From Leucobacter musarum subsp. musarum (GTDB lineage: Bacteria; Actinomycetota; Actinomycetes; Actinomycetales; Microbacteriaceae), in contig NZ_JHBW01000065.1 of the NCBI RefSeq assembly GCF_001273845.1, positions 334,784 through 398,783 on the forward strand: a stretch of 64,000 nt of DNA, in the 5' to 3' direction. This document shows positions 1 through 9,379 of the stretch, piece by piece (within the stretch, counting starts at the first letter, position 1; every line of letters begins with the position of its first letter). A model generated the notes under the pieces. That model searched no databases, had not been told where the DNA came from, and was given only the letters and a program-made list of their open reading frames with translations. The translations under genes were made by a program, and so were the position numbers.

Positions 1-1
1 A

Positions 2-655
2 CTGGGGGAGCTGGCCGCTCGGGTGCCGCTGAGTTTGGCGGCACTGCACGGTCAGCACGCCGGCCAGAACGAGCATCACTGGATGGCGGTGCGCGCGGGC
101 CAATCTATTCGCGAGACCATCAGCGCCGTAACTGATCTCGATCGCCGGGGCATGGTGAGCGAGGCGCTGCGTCGTTTCGAGGTGATCGATTCGCAGCTCG
201 ACGATCTGCCGACCGCCGTGGTGCACCAGGACTTGCACGACTTCAATCTGCTCGCCGAACGTGATGCCGCGGGGCGCACGCGCATCACCGGAATCGTCGA
301 CTTCAACGACGCGGTCGTGACCGCGCGCATCGCCGAGGTCGCGATCGCTGCGGTGTATGCGGCGCTGCGTCAGGTCGACGCGTTCGGCGCGTTCTCGGAG
401 GTTGTGGCGGGATATGTGGAGGCCGCGGTCGCTGCGGGAACGCCACCGAGCGATGCGGAACTTGCGGTGCTCTACCCGCTTGCGGTGGCGCGGCTTGCCG
501 TCAATGGCAGCACCTGGACGATGCGGGGGTGCGAGGGCAACCGCGAGTACGCGGAATCGCGGATGACGGCGACGTGGCCGGCACTTGAGCAGCTCCTTCA
601 GGTGACGCCCGAGCGGGCGGAATGGGTCTTCCGGAACTTCACGGCCGCGAGCTGA
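2..655 (+). CDS. APH-family small-molecule kinase, 5' end cut by window edge
   Basis: This is the C-terminal part of an aminoglycoside-phosphotransferase-fold kinase. The frame is open from base 2, so the start lies outside the window and the first GTG at 23 is probably internal. The catalytic loop reads VVHQDLHDFNLL (Brenner motif HxDxxxxN) and the metal-binding loop reads GIVDFND, followed by an alpha-helical tail. Family enzymes phosphorylate hydroxylated amines or amino acids with ATP in the cytoplasm. About 217 residues are visible out of a usual 330-360. It converges on an AGXT2L-type PLP enzyme 13 bp away, which points to a hydroxylysine- or ethanolamine-kinase-like role. That role is inferred from context and not proven. 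Confidence 0.75.
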   Translation: MGELAARVPLSLAALHGQHAGQNEHHWMAVRAGQSIRETISAVTDLDRRGMVSEALRRFEVIDSQLDDLPTAVVHQDLHDFNLLAERDAAGRTRITGIVDFNDAVVTARIAEVAIAAVYAALRQVDAFGAFSEVVAGYVEAAVAAGTPPSDAELAVLYPLAVARLAVNGSTWTMRGCEGNREYAESRMTATWPALEQLLQVTPERAEWVFRNFTAAS

Positions 656-668
656 GGGGACGCGCGGT

Positions 669-2003
669 CTATGCCCGCGTCACCACGCGCAGCGCCTGCG
701 TCAACGACTCGAGCAGGCGCGGGGCGTGCGTTTCGTCGAAGACGAGCGGCGGGCGAATTTTCAGCACGTTTGCGGCGGGCCCGGAGGCGCTGATCAGTAC
801 GCGATCGTCGCGCATCCGGTTGACGACCGCAGACGCCCTGGTCGCGTCGGGGAGCCCGGCGTCATTGACGATGTCGAGTGCGAAAAAGAGCCCTGATCCG
901 CGGACGTCGCCGACCACTTCTGCGGCCTCGGCGATCCCGCGCAACTCCCCGAGCATGGCGGCGCCCAGCGTGCCGGCTCGCGCCACGAGGTCGCGATCGA
1001 TCAGTTCGTCGAGCACCGCCTGACCCGCGGCGACGCTGACCTGGTTGCCGCCGAAGGTGTTGAAGAAGCGCATGTCTGCGCCGAAGCGATCGAGGTGCTC
1101 GGGCCGCGAGAAGAGTGCGGCGATCGGCATACCGTTGCCCATCGGCTTGCCCACGACGACGAGGTCGGGTTCGACTTCCTGGCCGGGAAAGCCCCACCAT
1201 GCGCCGGTGCGACCGAACCCGGGCTGCACCTCGTCGGCGATGTAGAGGCCGCCATGGGCGCGAATCGCCTCGGCAGCGGGGCCGAGCACACCGGGAGAGG
1301 TGCCCTGCAAGCCATCGCTCGACAGAATCGAGTCGATGATGAGCGCCGCGGGCTCGACACCTCGTGCGCGGAGGGCGGCCACGGCCGCGTGCACGCGATC
1401 GGCGAGCGCAGCCGCGGCGGCCTCGGGGCTTTCGGTCGCGAGGTCGGGCGCCGAGATGAGCTCGACGTCGGTCGGTATCGGGTTGTTCGGACCGAGACTC
1501 GGCGAGATCGCTGCGGCCGCCGCCGTCGTGCCGTGATACGCGTGCGCGGTCGCGATGACGCCGCTTCGTCCGGTGACATGCCGCGCGACGCGCAGGGCGA
1601 GATCGACGGCCTCGCTGCCGGTGCAGACGAAGACCGCTTGGGCGAGCCCGTGCCCGACGAGCCCGGTGAGACGCTCGGCGTAGTCGACCACGTCGTCGCC
1701 GAGGTAGCGGGTGTGTGTGCCGAGCACGCCGAGCTGCGCCGCGACCCGCTGCTGCACGACCGGGTTGGCGTGCCCGACGACCGGAACATTGTTGTAGGCG
1801 TCGAGGTAGGCGTTGCCATCGGCGTCATACAGCCACACGCCCTCTCCGCGCACCGGGTGCACCGGGCGGTCGTAGAAGAGCCGGTAGGCGGCACCCATCG
1901 ACCGTTGGCGGCGGGCGACGAGGTCGGCGTCGGCCGCGCTGAGCGAGCGTGCGCGAGCGGGATCGAAGCTGTTGGCCATGTGCAGGTTGGCGGCGGTGCT
2001 CAT
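669..2003 (-). CDS. Class III aminotransferase-fold PLP enzyme, AGXT2L-type (amine-phosphate phospho-lyase candidate)
   Basis: This is a 444-residue fold-type I PLP enzyme. The segment [16 protein letters not shown] resembles the signature of human ETNPPL/PHYKPL phospho-lyases more than that of true transaminases. The PLP lysine lies in [12 protein letters not shown], and [11 protein letters not shown] provides the PLP aspartate. The start at 2003 follows GAAAGGG with 5 nt spacing; an upstream in-frame start at 2045 lacks such a site. It converges on the APH-type kinase at 2-655. Phospho-lyases convert phosphoethanolamine or phosphohydroxylysine into an aldehyde, ammonia and phosphate. A conventional omega-transaminase role cannot be excluded from sequence alone. 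A paralogue lies at 48643-49920. Confidence 0.8.
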   Translation of the reverse strand: MSTAANLHMANSFDPARARSLSAADADLVARRQRSMGAAYRLFYDRPVHPVRGEGVWLYDADGNAYLDAYNNVPVVGHANPVVQQRVAAQLGVLGTHTRYLGDDVVDYAERLTGLVGHGLAQAVFVCTGSEAVDLALRVARHVTGRSGVIATAHAYHGTTAAAAAISPSLGPNNPIPTDVELISAPDLATESPEAAAAALADRVHAAVAALRARGVEPAALIIDSILSSDGLQGTSPGVLGPAAEAIRAHGGLYIADEVQPGFGRTGAWWGFPGQEVEPDLVVVGKPMGNGMPIAALFSRPEHLDRFGADMRFFNTFGGNQVSVAAGQAVLDELIDRDLVARAGTLGAAMLGELRGIAEAAEVVGDVRGSGLFFALDIVNDAGLPDATRASAVVNRMRDDRVLISASGPAANVLKIRPPLVFDETHAPRLLESLTQALRVVTRA

Positions 2004-2094
2004 CGTGCCCTTTCCCGGGCCGGAGGTCGGTGGCCCCGCCACCACTGTATCCGCCGCGCGCGTCGGCTCGGGTGTGCCGCACGCCGTTCGTCGC

Positions 2095-2100
2095 TAGCCT
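2095..2100 (+). promoter_or_regulatory. Candidate leaderless -10 box (TAGCCT) upstream of mscR
   Basis: TAGCCT is followed by exactly 6 nt and then ATG at 2107, the geometry of a leaderless transcript. The same spacing occurs at several other genes in this window. Confidence 0.4.
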
Positions 2101-2106
2101 GGACGC

Positions 2107-2142
2107 ATGCGCAGTTCGGCCGTCGTGGCCGCGCTGCGGTGA
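2107..2142 (+). CDS. Candidate 11-codon leaderless upstream ORF before mscR
   Basis: A short reading frame encodes [11 protein letters not shown] and stops at TGA 2140-2142, 29 nt before the mscR start. Its ATG lies 6 nt after a TAGCCT box, so a transcript beginning there would be translated without a ribosome binding site. It could be a regulatory leader peptide or simply chance. No homologue is known to me. Confidence 0.3.
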   Translation: MRSSAVVAALR

Positions 2143-2171
2143 CCGCTCTGCCCCCGTGTGAAAGGAACCCC

Positions 2172-3257
2172 ATGGCGTACCGAGTGCAAGGCGTTGTCGT
2201 TCGCGAGAAGAACGCGCCGGCGACCATCGAAACGGTGATCGTGCCCGACCCGGGCCCCGGTGAGGCCGTGGTTGACATCATGACGAGCGGCGTCTGCCAC
2301 ACCGATCTGCACTACAAGCTGGGCGGCATCAGCGACGACTTCCCGTTCCTGCTCGGTCACGAGGCGACCGGTCGTGTGGCGGCGGTCGGCGAGGGCGTCA
2401 CCGAGGTGGCCGTGGGGGATCGCGTGATCCTGAACTGGCGCGCCGTCTGCGGGCAGTGCCGCGCGTGCGCCAAGGGGCTGCCGCAGTACTGCTTCGCGAC
2501 GCACAACGCGACGCAGAAGATGACGCTCGAAGACGGCACCGAGTTGTCGCCGGCGCTCGGCATCGGTGCGTTCATCGAGAAGACGCTCGTCGCAGCGGGT
2601 CAGTGCACCAAGATCGACGAGGAGTCGGATGCGGCTGCGGTCGGCCTGCTGGGCTGCGGCGTGATGGCGGGCATCGGTGCCGCCATCAACACTGGCGAGG
2701 TCAAGCGTGGCGAGTCGGTCGCCGTGATCGGCTGCGGCGGCGTCGGCACCGCAGCGATCGCGGGCGCACAGCTCGCGGGCGCCACGACGATCATCGCCGT
2801 CGATATCGACGACGCGAAACTCGAGCAGGCGAAGCGCTTCGGCGCCACGCACACCGTGAACTCGAAGAATGAGGACGCGGTCGAGGCGATTCGCGCGCTC
2901 ACCGACAGCTTTGGCGCCGACGTCGTGATCGACGCGGTCGGGCGCCCCGAGACGTACCGACAGGCGTTCTACGCACGCGATCTGGCCGGGCGCGTGGTGC
3001 TCGTCGGCGTGCCGACGCCTGAGATGCAGCTCGAGCTACCGCTGCTCGACGTCTTCGGGCGCGGCGGCTCGCTGAAGTCGTCGTGGTACGGCGACTGCCT
3101 GCCCAGCCGCGACTTCGAGATGCTCATCGACCAGTACAAGCTCGGACGTCTGGATCTCGACGGCTTCGTGACGGAGCGGGTCGGCCTCGGCGACGTCGAG
3201 GCGTCGTTCAACCGCATGCACGACGGCACGGTGCTGCGTTCGGTGGTGGTGCTCTGA
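2172..3257 (+). CDS. mscR: S-(hydroxymethyl)mycothiol dehydrogenase (mycothiol-dependent formaldehyde dehydrogenase)
   Basis: This zinc-dependent class III alcohol dehydrogenase of 361 residues oxidises S-hydroxymethyl-mycothiol, formed from formaldehyde and mycothiol, using NAD+; it can also reduce S-nitrosomycothiol. Visible are the catalytic zinc ligands Cys42 and His63 ([15 protein letters not shown]), the structural zinc cysteines 93, 96, 99 and 107 ([15 protein letters not shown]), and the Rossmann motif [12 protein letters not shown]. The C-terminus [20 protein letters not shown] is typical of actinobacterial MscR. The ATG at 2172 has a GAAAGGA ribosome site. Its stop overlaps the next start (TGATG), so it is coupled to the MBL-fold gene, a pairing also found in mycobacteria. 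The presence of MscR implies that the host makes mycothiol. Confidence 0.93.
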   Translation: MAYRVQGVVVREKNAPATIETVIVPDPGPGEAVVDIMTSGVCHTDLHYKLGGISDDFPFLLGHEATGRVAAVGEGVTEVAVGDRVILNWRAVCGQCRACAKGLPQYCFATHNATQKMTLEDGTELSPALGIGAFIEKTLVAAGQCTKIDEESDAAAVGLLGCGVMAGIGAAINTGEVKRGESVAVIGCGGVGTAAIAGAQLAGATTIIAVDIDDAKLEQAKRFGATHTVNSKNEDAVEAIRALTDSFGADVVIDAVGRPETYRQAFYARDLAGRVVLVGVPTPEMQLELPLLDVFGRGGSLKSSWYGDCLPSRDFEMLIDQYKLGRLDLDGFVTERVGLGDVEASFNRMHDGTVLRSVVVL

Positions 3258-3883
3258 TGGGCGCACGCATCGAACGCCTCGTCACGAGCGGCACGTTCTC
3301 GCTCGATGGGGGCACCTGGGACGTCGACAACAATGTCTGGCTCGTCGGAGACGACGCCGAGGTGATCGTGATCGACCCGGCCCACGATGCCGCAGCGGTG
3401 GCCGAGGCGGTCGCGGGTCGCACCGTGCGGGCGATCCTGCTCACCCACGGGCACGACGACCACATCCGGGCCGCTCGCGACACCGCCGCGCTGCTCGGCG
3501 CACCGCTGCACCTCAACCCGGCAGACGCGATGCTGTGGGAGACGGTGCACGAGACCGCGCCCGACGCCGAGATCGCAGACGGCGACGTGTTCACCGTGGT
3601 GGGCGTCGAACTCACCGCGCTGCACACACCCGGCCATTCGCCCGGATCGACCTCGTTCAGCGCACCCGCGCTCGGGGCGGTCTTCACCGGCGACACGCTG
3701 TTCCAGGGTGGCCCGGGGGCCACGGGACGCTCGTTCAGCGATTTCCCGTTGATCATCGAATCGATTCGCGAGCGCCTGCTCACGCTGCCCGCAGACACCA
3801 CCGTCTACACGGGGCACGGCGACACCACGACGATCGGTGCCGAGGCGCCGCATCTCGAGGAATGGATCGCGCGCGGTCACTGA
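3257..3883 (+). CDS. MBL-fold metallo-hydrolase downstream of mscR
   Basis: This 208-residue metallo-beta-lactamase-fold protein has the metal motif THGHDDH (His64, His66, Asp68, His69), HTPGHSPGS, FTGDTLF and YTGHGD. That is the full ligand set of a glyoxalase II-like binuclear hydrolase. It overlaps mscR by one base and is surely co-translated. The family and context suggest hydrolysis of a mycothiol thioester such as S-formylmycothiol, the product of MscR. This is inferred from linkage. A strong hairpin at 3909-3976 ends the unit. Confidence 0.85.
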   Translation: MGARIERLVTSGTFSLDGGTWDVDNNVWLVGDDAEVIVIDPAHDAAAVAEAVAGRTVRAILLTHGHDDHIRAARDTAALLGAPLHLNPADAMLWETVHETAPDAEIADGDVFTVVGVELTALHTPGHSPGSTSFSAPALGAVFTGDTLFQGGPGATGRSFSDFPLIIESIRERLLTLPADTTVYTGHGDTTTIGAEAPHLEEWIARGH

Positions 3884-3908
3884 CCACGGCGCAGGCACGA
3901 GCGCCGGC

Positions 3909-3976
3909 GACGCCCGCGCCCAGCCCCGACACCACTCGCGTGACCGCGTGTGACGTCAGGGCTGGGCGCGGGCGTC
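3909..3976. terminator. Long GC-rich inverted repeat after the mscR operon
   Basis: The arms GACGCCCGCGCCCAGCCC (3909-3926) and 3959-3976 are perfectly complementary over 18 bp, with a 32-nt loop. The repeat begins 26 nt after the MBL gene stop and ends 22 nt before the next start. There is no clear T-tract. Confidence 0.6.
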
Positions 3977-3998
3977 TGCAGTGTGGTGAAATCGCGGT

Positions 3999-4646
3999 AT
4001 GAGCATTCCGAGCCTTCTGGATCACATCGTCATCGCAGGCCCCGACCTCCCCGCACTCGTCGACTGGTTCGCGGAACGCACCGGTGTCGTCGCGGCTCCG
4101 GGCGGCGCCCACCCCACGGGCACGGCGAACGCGCTCGTCGCGCTCACGATCGGTGGGCAGCGCGGCCCGCAGTACATCGAACTCATCGGGCCGAACCCCA
4201 ATCGCGAAGACCCCGCAGTGCCGACGACCTTCGGCATCGACGGGCTCACCGAGCCTGCGGTGCAGGCGTACGCGGTGCATCCCTCCGACATCGACGCCGT
4301 GGTGGCCGGGGCGCGTTCGCGCGGCTTCGACCCCGGTGACGTATGGGAGCTCTCCCGTTGCACCCCCGCGGGCGACCTGCTCGAGTGGCGCCTCACCGGT
4401 GCTGCGCTGGATCGCCTCGACGTGCCGTTCCTCATCGACTGGGGCACGACGACGCAGCCCGGGCTCAGCGACCTGCCGACCCTCGAACTCGTGCGGTTCG
4501 TTCGCGCCGAGGTCGATGCCACGGCGGTGCAGCATGCGCTGGACGCGCTCGATCTGGGGGACGGGGTGACTGAGATCATCGCCGACGGCTCCGCGGGCTA
4601 CCGCCTCGAATTGCGCCGTGCCGACGGTGAGACCGTCACCTTCTGA
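3999..4646 (+). CDS. VOC-superfamily glyoxalase-like protein
   Basis: This 215-residue cytoplasmic protein begins LDHIVIAGPDLPALVDWFAERTG, the usual first beta-alpha unit of vicinal-oxygen-chelate proteins, and has QYIELIGPNP and LLEWRLTG as equivalents of later metal-ligand strands. The layout resembles the 'glyoxalase-like domain' group (PF13468 type), which is mostly uncharacterised. No strong ribosome site precedes the ATG at 3999. The M20 hydrolase starts 29 bp downstream on the same strand, so the two may be co-transcribed. The substrate is unknown. Confidence 0.75.
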   Translation: MSIPSLLDHIVIAGPDLPALVDWFAERTGVVAAPGGAHPTGTANALVALTIGGQRGPQYIELIGPNPNREDPAVPTTFGIDGLTEPAVQAYAVHPSDIDAVVAGARSRGFDPGDVWELSRCTPAGDLLEWRLTGAALDRLDVPFLIDWGTTTQPGLSDLPTLELVRFVRAEVDATAVQHALDALDLGDGVTEIIADGSAGYRLELRRADGETVTF

Positions 4647-4675
4647 TCACACGGCACGAGACGGAATCACGCGAG

Positions 4676-5986
4676 ATGACTGATCCCTACGACATCTACG
4701 TCGACTACCAGCGCCGGGCGCAGACACCCCCGCAGCCTCCCGAGCACCGCGCGTCGGCGTTCGCCGGGGCGGGATCGGTGGCGCACGAGCGCCTCGCGGC
4801 CGCGGTCGACGACCTGCGCCCCAAGCTCGAAACGCTCGCGCGCACACTGTACGCCTCGCCCGAGGTCGGCTTCGCGGAGCACGCATCCGTGGGGCTGATC
4901 AGTGACGTGCTGGCCGCGCACGGCATCGAGACCGAGGTCGGCGTCTTCGGACTCGACACCGCGTTTCGCGCGAGCGTCGGCGACGGTACCGGGCCGCACT
5001 TCGCGGTAATCGCCGAGTACGATGCACTGCCCGGTGTCGGGCACGCGTGCGGGCACAACATCATCGCCGGAGTCGCGGTCGGCGCCTTTCTGAGCGCGGT
5101 GCCGATCGCGCAGGAGCTCGGTGCGACGCTCTCGCTCATCGGAACGCCCGCTGAGGAGAACGGCGGAGGCAAAGAATACATCTTGCGCGCCGGCGGCTTC
5201 GACGATGTCGACTCCGCCGGAATGGTGCACCCCGCCGCCGGGTCTCGAGTGTCGGCGATCTGGGGCGAGCGCACGACGGGCGTGCGTCGCGTCGCGGTGA
5301 CGTATCGCGGGCGCGCGGCCCACGCCGCCGGCACCCCGTGGCTCGGGCTCAACGCCCTCGACGCGGCGGTCACGGCGTACCAGTCGGTGGCGCAGCTGCG
5401 GCAGCACATCCTGCCCATCGATCGCGTGCACGGCATCATCACCGACGGGGGAGCTGCGCCCAACGTGGTTCCCGAGCAGGCGTCGGCGCTGTTCTACGTG
5501 CGCTCCGGTGAGATCGATACCCTGCGAGTGTTGACCGATCGCGTCGTCGCGGCGCTCGAGGGGGCCGCGCTGGCGACCGGGACGACGGCCGAGATCGAGG
5601 TCGATCCCGTGCCGCCCTACCTGCCGCTCGAGCCGAACGTCGAGCTCGGTCGGCGCTGGGCCGACGCACTCGCCGCGCGCGGCCGCCAGACTCCGGCTCC
5701 ACCGCCCGTGCCCACCCAGGGCGGGCCGTCGACCGATATGGGCAACGTCACGCAGTTCATCCCGTCGATCCACCCGTCGATCGGTCTGGGCGGGCCCGAC
5801 GACGTCTTCCCGCACAACGCCGCGTTTGCTGACCTCACGGTGCAGCCCCCGGCATTCGACGCGCTCGCCGATGCGGCCGTCGCACTCGGATCGGCCGCGA
5901 TCGACTACCTCGCGGACGCCGAGTTGCGTGCAGCGGTGCAGCACGAATTCGAGGCCCGGGGTGGGCGCTACCGCTGGGAGGCGTGA
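4676..5986 (+). CDS. M20-family amidohydrolase / metallopeptidase
   Basis: The 436-residue protein belongs to the M20D/AbgB-like zinc hydrolases that cleave N-acyl amino acids or p-aminobenzoyl-glutamate-type amides in the cytoplasm. Visible landmarks are EYDALPGVGHACGHN (metal-binding His), TPAEENGGGKEYI (catalytic and metal glutamates), MVHPAAG, the dimerisation segment beginning VAVTYRGRAAHAAGTPWLG, and a late GGPSTDMGNVTQ segment. The length is normal for the family. The exact substrate cannot be read from sequence. It follows the VOC gene and converges with a TetR gene 3 bp away. Confidence 0.85.
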   Translation: MTDPYDIYVDYQRRAQTPPQPPEHRASAFAGAGSVAHERLAAAVDDLRPKLETLARTLYASPEVGFAEHASVGLISDVLAAHGIETEVGVFGLDTAFRASVGDGTGPHFAVIAEYDALPGVGHACGHNIIAGVAVGAFLSAVPIAQELGATLSLIGTPAEENGGGKEYILRAGGFDDVDSAGMVHPAAGSRVSAIWGERTTGVRRVAVTYRGRAAHAAGTPWLGLNALDAAVTAYQSVAQLRQHILPIDRVHGIITDGGAAPNVVPEQASALFYVRSGEIDTLRVLTDRVVAALEGAALATGTTAEIEVDPVPPYLPLEPNVELGRRWADALAARGRQTPAPPPVPTQGGPSTDMGNVTQFIPSIHPSIGLGGPDDVFPHNAAFADLTVQPPAFDALADAAVALGSAAIDYLADAELRAAVQHEFEARGGRYRWEA

Positions 5987-5989
5987 CGC

Positions 5990-6664
5990 CTAGCGGCGCA
6001 GTTGGGCCGCGATCGCATCGAGCACCGATTCGGGGGTGCCGAGCGCATCGTAGACCGCGACCATGACGCGCTGCTCGGCGACCTCGTCACTGGGCGCCAA
6101 CCACCGGGCGTAGAGCGCGGTGAGCTGGTCGAGGTCGTCGTGCAGCGCGCGCACGGCATCGGTCACGCGCCCGCGCAGCCACGATCGCAGGGCGGCGTTG
6201 TGCGCCGCGACCAGCGATGCGCCGAGCGCCGAAGCCACCCAGGCCGGGGTTCCCGGCTGCTGCACTTCGCGGATGTAGCGGGTGTAGACGCGCTCGTAGC
6301 GGTGCGTGATGACGAGTTCGCGGTCGCGCAGCGCCGGGGTGAGGCGCATCAGCTCGAACCGCAGTCGGGCGGCATCGGGATCGCGGATGAGGAGCCGCAG
6401 CACCTCGGTCGTTCCCTCGACCAGCGCGGCTGCCGGGGCGAGCGTCGTCGTCTCGAGACCGCTCTCGAGCTGCGCAAGCGCGTGGTCGTGATCGGCGAAG
6501 ACCACGTCGTCCTTGCTGCCGAAGCGCCGAAAGAACGTGCTCCGACTCATGCCGACGGCCGCAGCCAGGTCTTCCGCCGTTGTGGCGTCGTAGCCGCGCT
6601 CGGCGAGGTGGCGGATCGCGGCGGTCGAGCTCTCGGGAGCCGGTGCTGCGGTGTTCGATGACAT
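5990..6664 (-). CDS. TetR-family transcriptional regulator
   Basis: This 224-residue repressor-type protein has its N-terminal helix-turn-helix at about residues 15-60 (AIRHLAERGYDATTAEDLAA, then VGMSRSTFFRRFGSKDDVVF), followed by a helical ligand-binding domain. It is divergent from the acyl-CoA dehydrogenase at 6838, which is its likely target along with itself. The ATG at 6664 has no ribosome site but lies 6 nt after a TACGTT box, suggesting a leaderless transcript. A 20-nt inverted repeat overlaps that box. Confidence 0.85.
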   Translation of the reverse strand: MSSNTAAPAPESSTAAIRHLAERGYDATTAEDLAAAVGMSRSTFFRRFGSKDDVVFADHDHALAQLESGLETTTLAPAAALVEGTTEVLRLLIRDPDAARLRFELMRLTPALRDRELVITHRYERVYTRYIREVQQPGTPAWVASALGASLVAAHNAALRSWLRGRVTDAVRALHDDLDQLTALYARWLAPSDEVAEQRVMVAVYDALGTPESVLDAIAAQLRR

Positions 6665-6667
6665 GCC

Positions 6668-6687
6668 CCGAACGTAGCACAGTTCGG
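6668..6687. promoter_or_regulatory. Candidate TetR operator overlapping the -10 box
   Basis: CCGAAC (6668-6673) and GTTCGG (6682-6687) form a perfect inverted repeat with an 8-nt spacer. It overlaps the presumed minus-strand -10 hexamer TACGTT (6671-6676) of the TetR gene, a position suited to autorepression. Confidence 0.4.
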
Positions 6688-6837
6688 CAGGTTTGGGACT
6701 CCGTTCCAGTGCAATTTGGCGGCGATCTGCCTGTGAAATCTGGGTGATCCCGCGTACCGAGTCACTTGACGTGGCACCGCGTCTCAGGCATGCTCGGAGA
6801 CGAAGCGCCGGTGCCGGCCGACGCGCGAAAGGAACGC

Positions 6838-8061
6838 ATGTCGCACGCGAAGCCCGTCACCAGCCAGGGAACCGCCGAACCCGAGTACGCGCTCTGGGAG
6901 CCGCTCGACCCCGATGTCGCGGGAGTCTTCCGCGATGTTTCGGCCGATGACCGCGCCTATTGGAATCGCGCGCGGGCCTTCGTGCAAGACGAGGTGCGAC
7001 CCGTGATCGCCGGGATTTGGGATCGTGCGGAGTACCCGCTTGATCTCGCCCGTCGACTCGGAGACCTCGACCTGCTGCGCGACGGCATCGATGTGCCCGG
7101 CTTCCCCGAGCAGAGCCTGCTCGCCGCCAGTCTCACGATGATGGAGCTCTCTCGCGGCGACGGGTCGATCGCGACCATCGTCGGCGTGCAGGGTGGTCTG
7201 GCGCTCCGTTCGATCGCGTACTGCGGGTCCGAGGAGCAGCGCGAGCGCTGGGGCGAACCGCTCGCCCGCGGCACGAAACTCGGGGCGTTCGCGCTGACGG
7301 AGCCGACGCACGGCTCCGACTCGGTGAGTCTGGAGACGCGAGCCGAGGCCGATGGTGAGGGCTACCGCATCACCGGGCACAAGAAGTGGATCGGTTCGGG
7401 CAGCGTCGGGCAGGTGTCCGTCGTCTGGGCGCGCGGTGACGACGGGCAGGTGCAGGGATTCCTCGTGCCGCAAGACAGTGCGGGCTATCGCGCGCGCACC
7501 ATCGAGCAGAAGGTGTCGCTGCGCGCGATCTGGCAGGCGCACATCGAGCTCGACGGCGTGCAGGTGCCGGCGAGCGCGAAGCTGCCGGGCGCGAACAGCT
7601 TCAAAGACACCGCGCGGGTGCTGCAGGCGACCCGACTCGGGGTCGCGTGGGGCGCACTCGGCCAGGCCACCGCGGTGTACGAGACGGCGGTGCACTACGC
7701 GCAGCAGCGCGTGCAGTTCGGGCGCTCGCTCGCGGCCTCGCAGATCGTGCAGGCACGCCTCTCCGAGATGCTGAGCGCGTTGACCTCGCTGCAGACGCTG
7801 CTCATGCAGCTCACGCGCGCCGAGGAACGCGGAGAACTCACCGGCCCGGGCGCCTCACTCGGCAAGTACACGGCGACGCGCACGGCGCGCGACCTGGCCC
7901 GCAACGCGCGTGATCTGCTCGGCGGCAACGGCATCCTGCTCGAGAACCGCGTGGCGCGGCACTTCGCCGATATCGAAGCACTGCACACTTACGAGGGCAC
8001 GGAGACGGTGCAAGCTCTGATCATCGGTCGCGACATCACGGGTATCTCGGCGTTCGCCTGA
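6838..8061 (+). CDS. Acyl-CoA dehydrogenase family protein (glutaryl-CoA dehydrogenase-like)
   Basis: The 407-residue flavoenzyme has the three-part acyl-CoA dehydrogenase layout: an N-terminal helical domain, the middle beta-domain with AFALTEPTHGSDSVS and GHKKWIGSGSVG, and a C-terminal helical domain with RVQFGRSLAASQIVQ and the FAD motif RDLLGGNGI. The segment ADIEALHTYEGTETVQ carries the catalytic glutamate in the position used by glutaryl- and isobutyryl-CoA dehydrogenases. It oxidises an acyl-CoA with electrons passed to ETF. The ATG at 6838 has a GAAAGGAA ribosome site. The divergent TetR is the probable regulator. The substrate cannot be fixed from sequence. Confidence 0.87.
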   Translation: MSHAKPVTSQGTAEPEYALWEPLDPDVAGVFRDVSADDRAYWNRARAFVQDEVRPVIAGIWDRAEYPLDLARRLGDLDLLRDGIDVPGFPEQSLLAASLTMMELSRGDGSIATIVGVQGGLALRSIAYCGSEEQRERWGEPLARGTKLGAFALTEPTHGSDSVSLETRAEADGEGYRITGHKKWIGSGSVGQVSVVWARGDDGQVQGFLVPQDSAGYRARTIEQKVSLRAIWQAHIELDGVQVPASAKLPGANSFKDTARVLQATRLGVAWGALGQATAVYETAVHYAQQRVQFGRSLAASQIVQARLSEMLSALTSLQTLLMQLTRAEERGELTGPGASLGKYTATRTARDLARNARDLLGGNGILLENRVARHFADIEALHTYEGTETVQALIIGRDITGISAFA

Positions 8062-8066
8062 GCCCG

Positions 8067-8605
8067 CTACAGGGCGCGCTCAATGCCGGGCAGCAGCTTG
8101 CCGAGCAACACGGCGAGCTGCTGCTGCTCGGCGGCGTCGAGCGGGCCGAGCACGAGTTCGCGGATCTGCGCGACGTGCGCGGGCGCTGCGTCGCGCAGCG
8201 CCTCGAGCCCCGCGCTCGTGAGGTGCGCCGAGCGTGCGCGGCGGTCTGCGCCGCAGCTCGAGCGCTCGACCCACCCGCGCTCGACCAGCGCATCGATCGC
8301 GTGGCTCAGGCGCGAACGGCTGAGCCCGGCGATGCGGGCGAGCTCAGACATCGAGGGCTGCTCGTCGGTCGGGCGGGCGAGCATCACCAGAATCGCGTAA
8401 CGGGCGTGATTGATGCCCGCCTCATCGCGGAGGGTGCGATCGAGTGCCTGAGGCAGCAGCTGCGCTACGCGGATCAGGGGCAGCCACGCGGCCATCTCGG
8501 CGTCGGCGAGGCGCCGTTCGGTGCCGGATCGCCCGACGTCGTCGACGCTCGGCATTGTCCGGGCAGGTGGCTGCGTGCCGCCCGCGTCGGCAGAGCTCCC
8601 GCTGC

Positions 8606-8609
<4 letters not shown>
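8067..8609 (-). CDS. MarR-family transcriptional regulator
   Basis: This winged-helix regulator has 180 residues if it begins at GTG 8609, which overlaps the ribA stop as GTGA, a classic coupled start. An internal ATG at 8555 would give 162 residues. The DNA-binding core is MSELARIAGLSRSRLSHAIDALVERGWVERSSCGADRRARSAHLT. It follows ribA on the same strand and ends 5 bp from the convergent acyl-CoA dehydrogenase. Its target is unknown. Confidence 0.85.
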
Positions 8610-9298
<689 letters not shown>

Positions 9299-9330
9299 GT
9301 GCGATACAACGCGCACGGGTGGCGGGTATT

Positions 9331-9375
9331 CCCGGGGCTCGCCGAGATGACGCCGTGTTGCCGGCGAGCCCCGGG
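9331..9375 (-). terminator. Hairpin after the amino-acid permease
   Basis: CCCGGGGCTCGCCG (9331-9344) and CGGCGAGCCCCGGG (9362-9375) are perfect 14-bp arms with a 17-nt loop. The hairpin sits 4 bp past the permease stop and just before ribA on the same strand. There is no T-tract. Confidence 0.6.
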
Positions 9376-9379
9376 AGGG

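Noticed and set aside
1095..2171. N-terminal extension of the mscR frame by about 360 codons
   Set aside because: The extension is antisense to the PLP enzyme. The mscR family start and a good ribosome site are at 2172.
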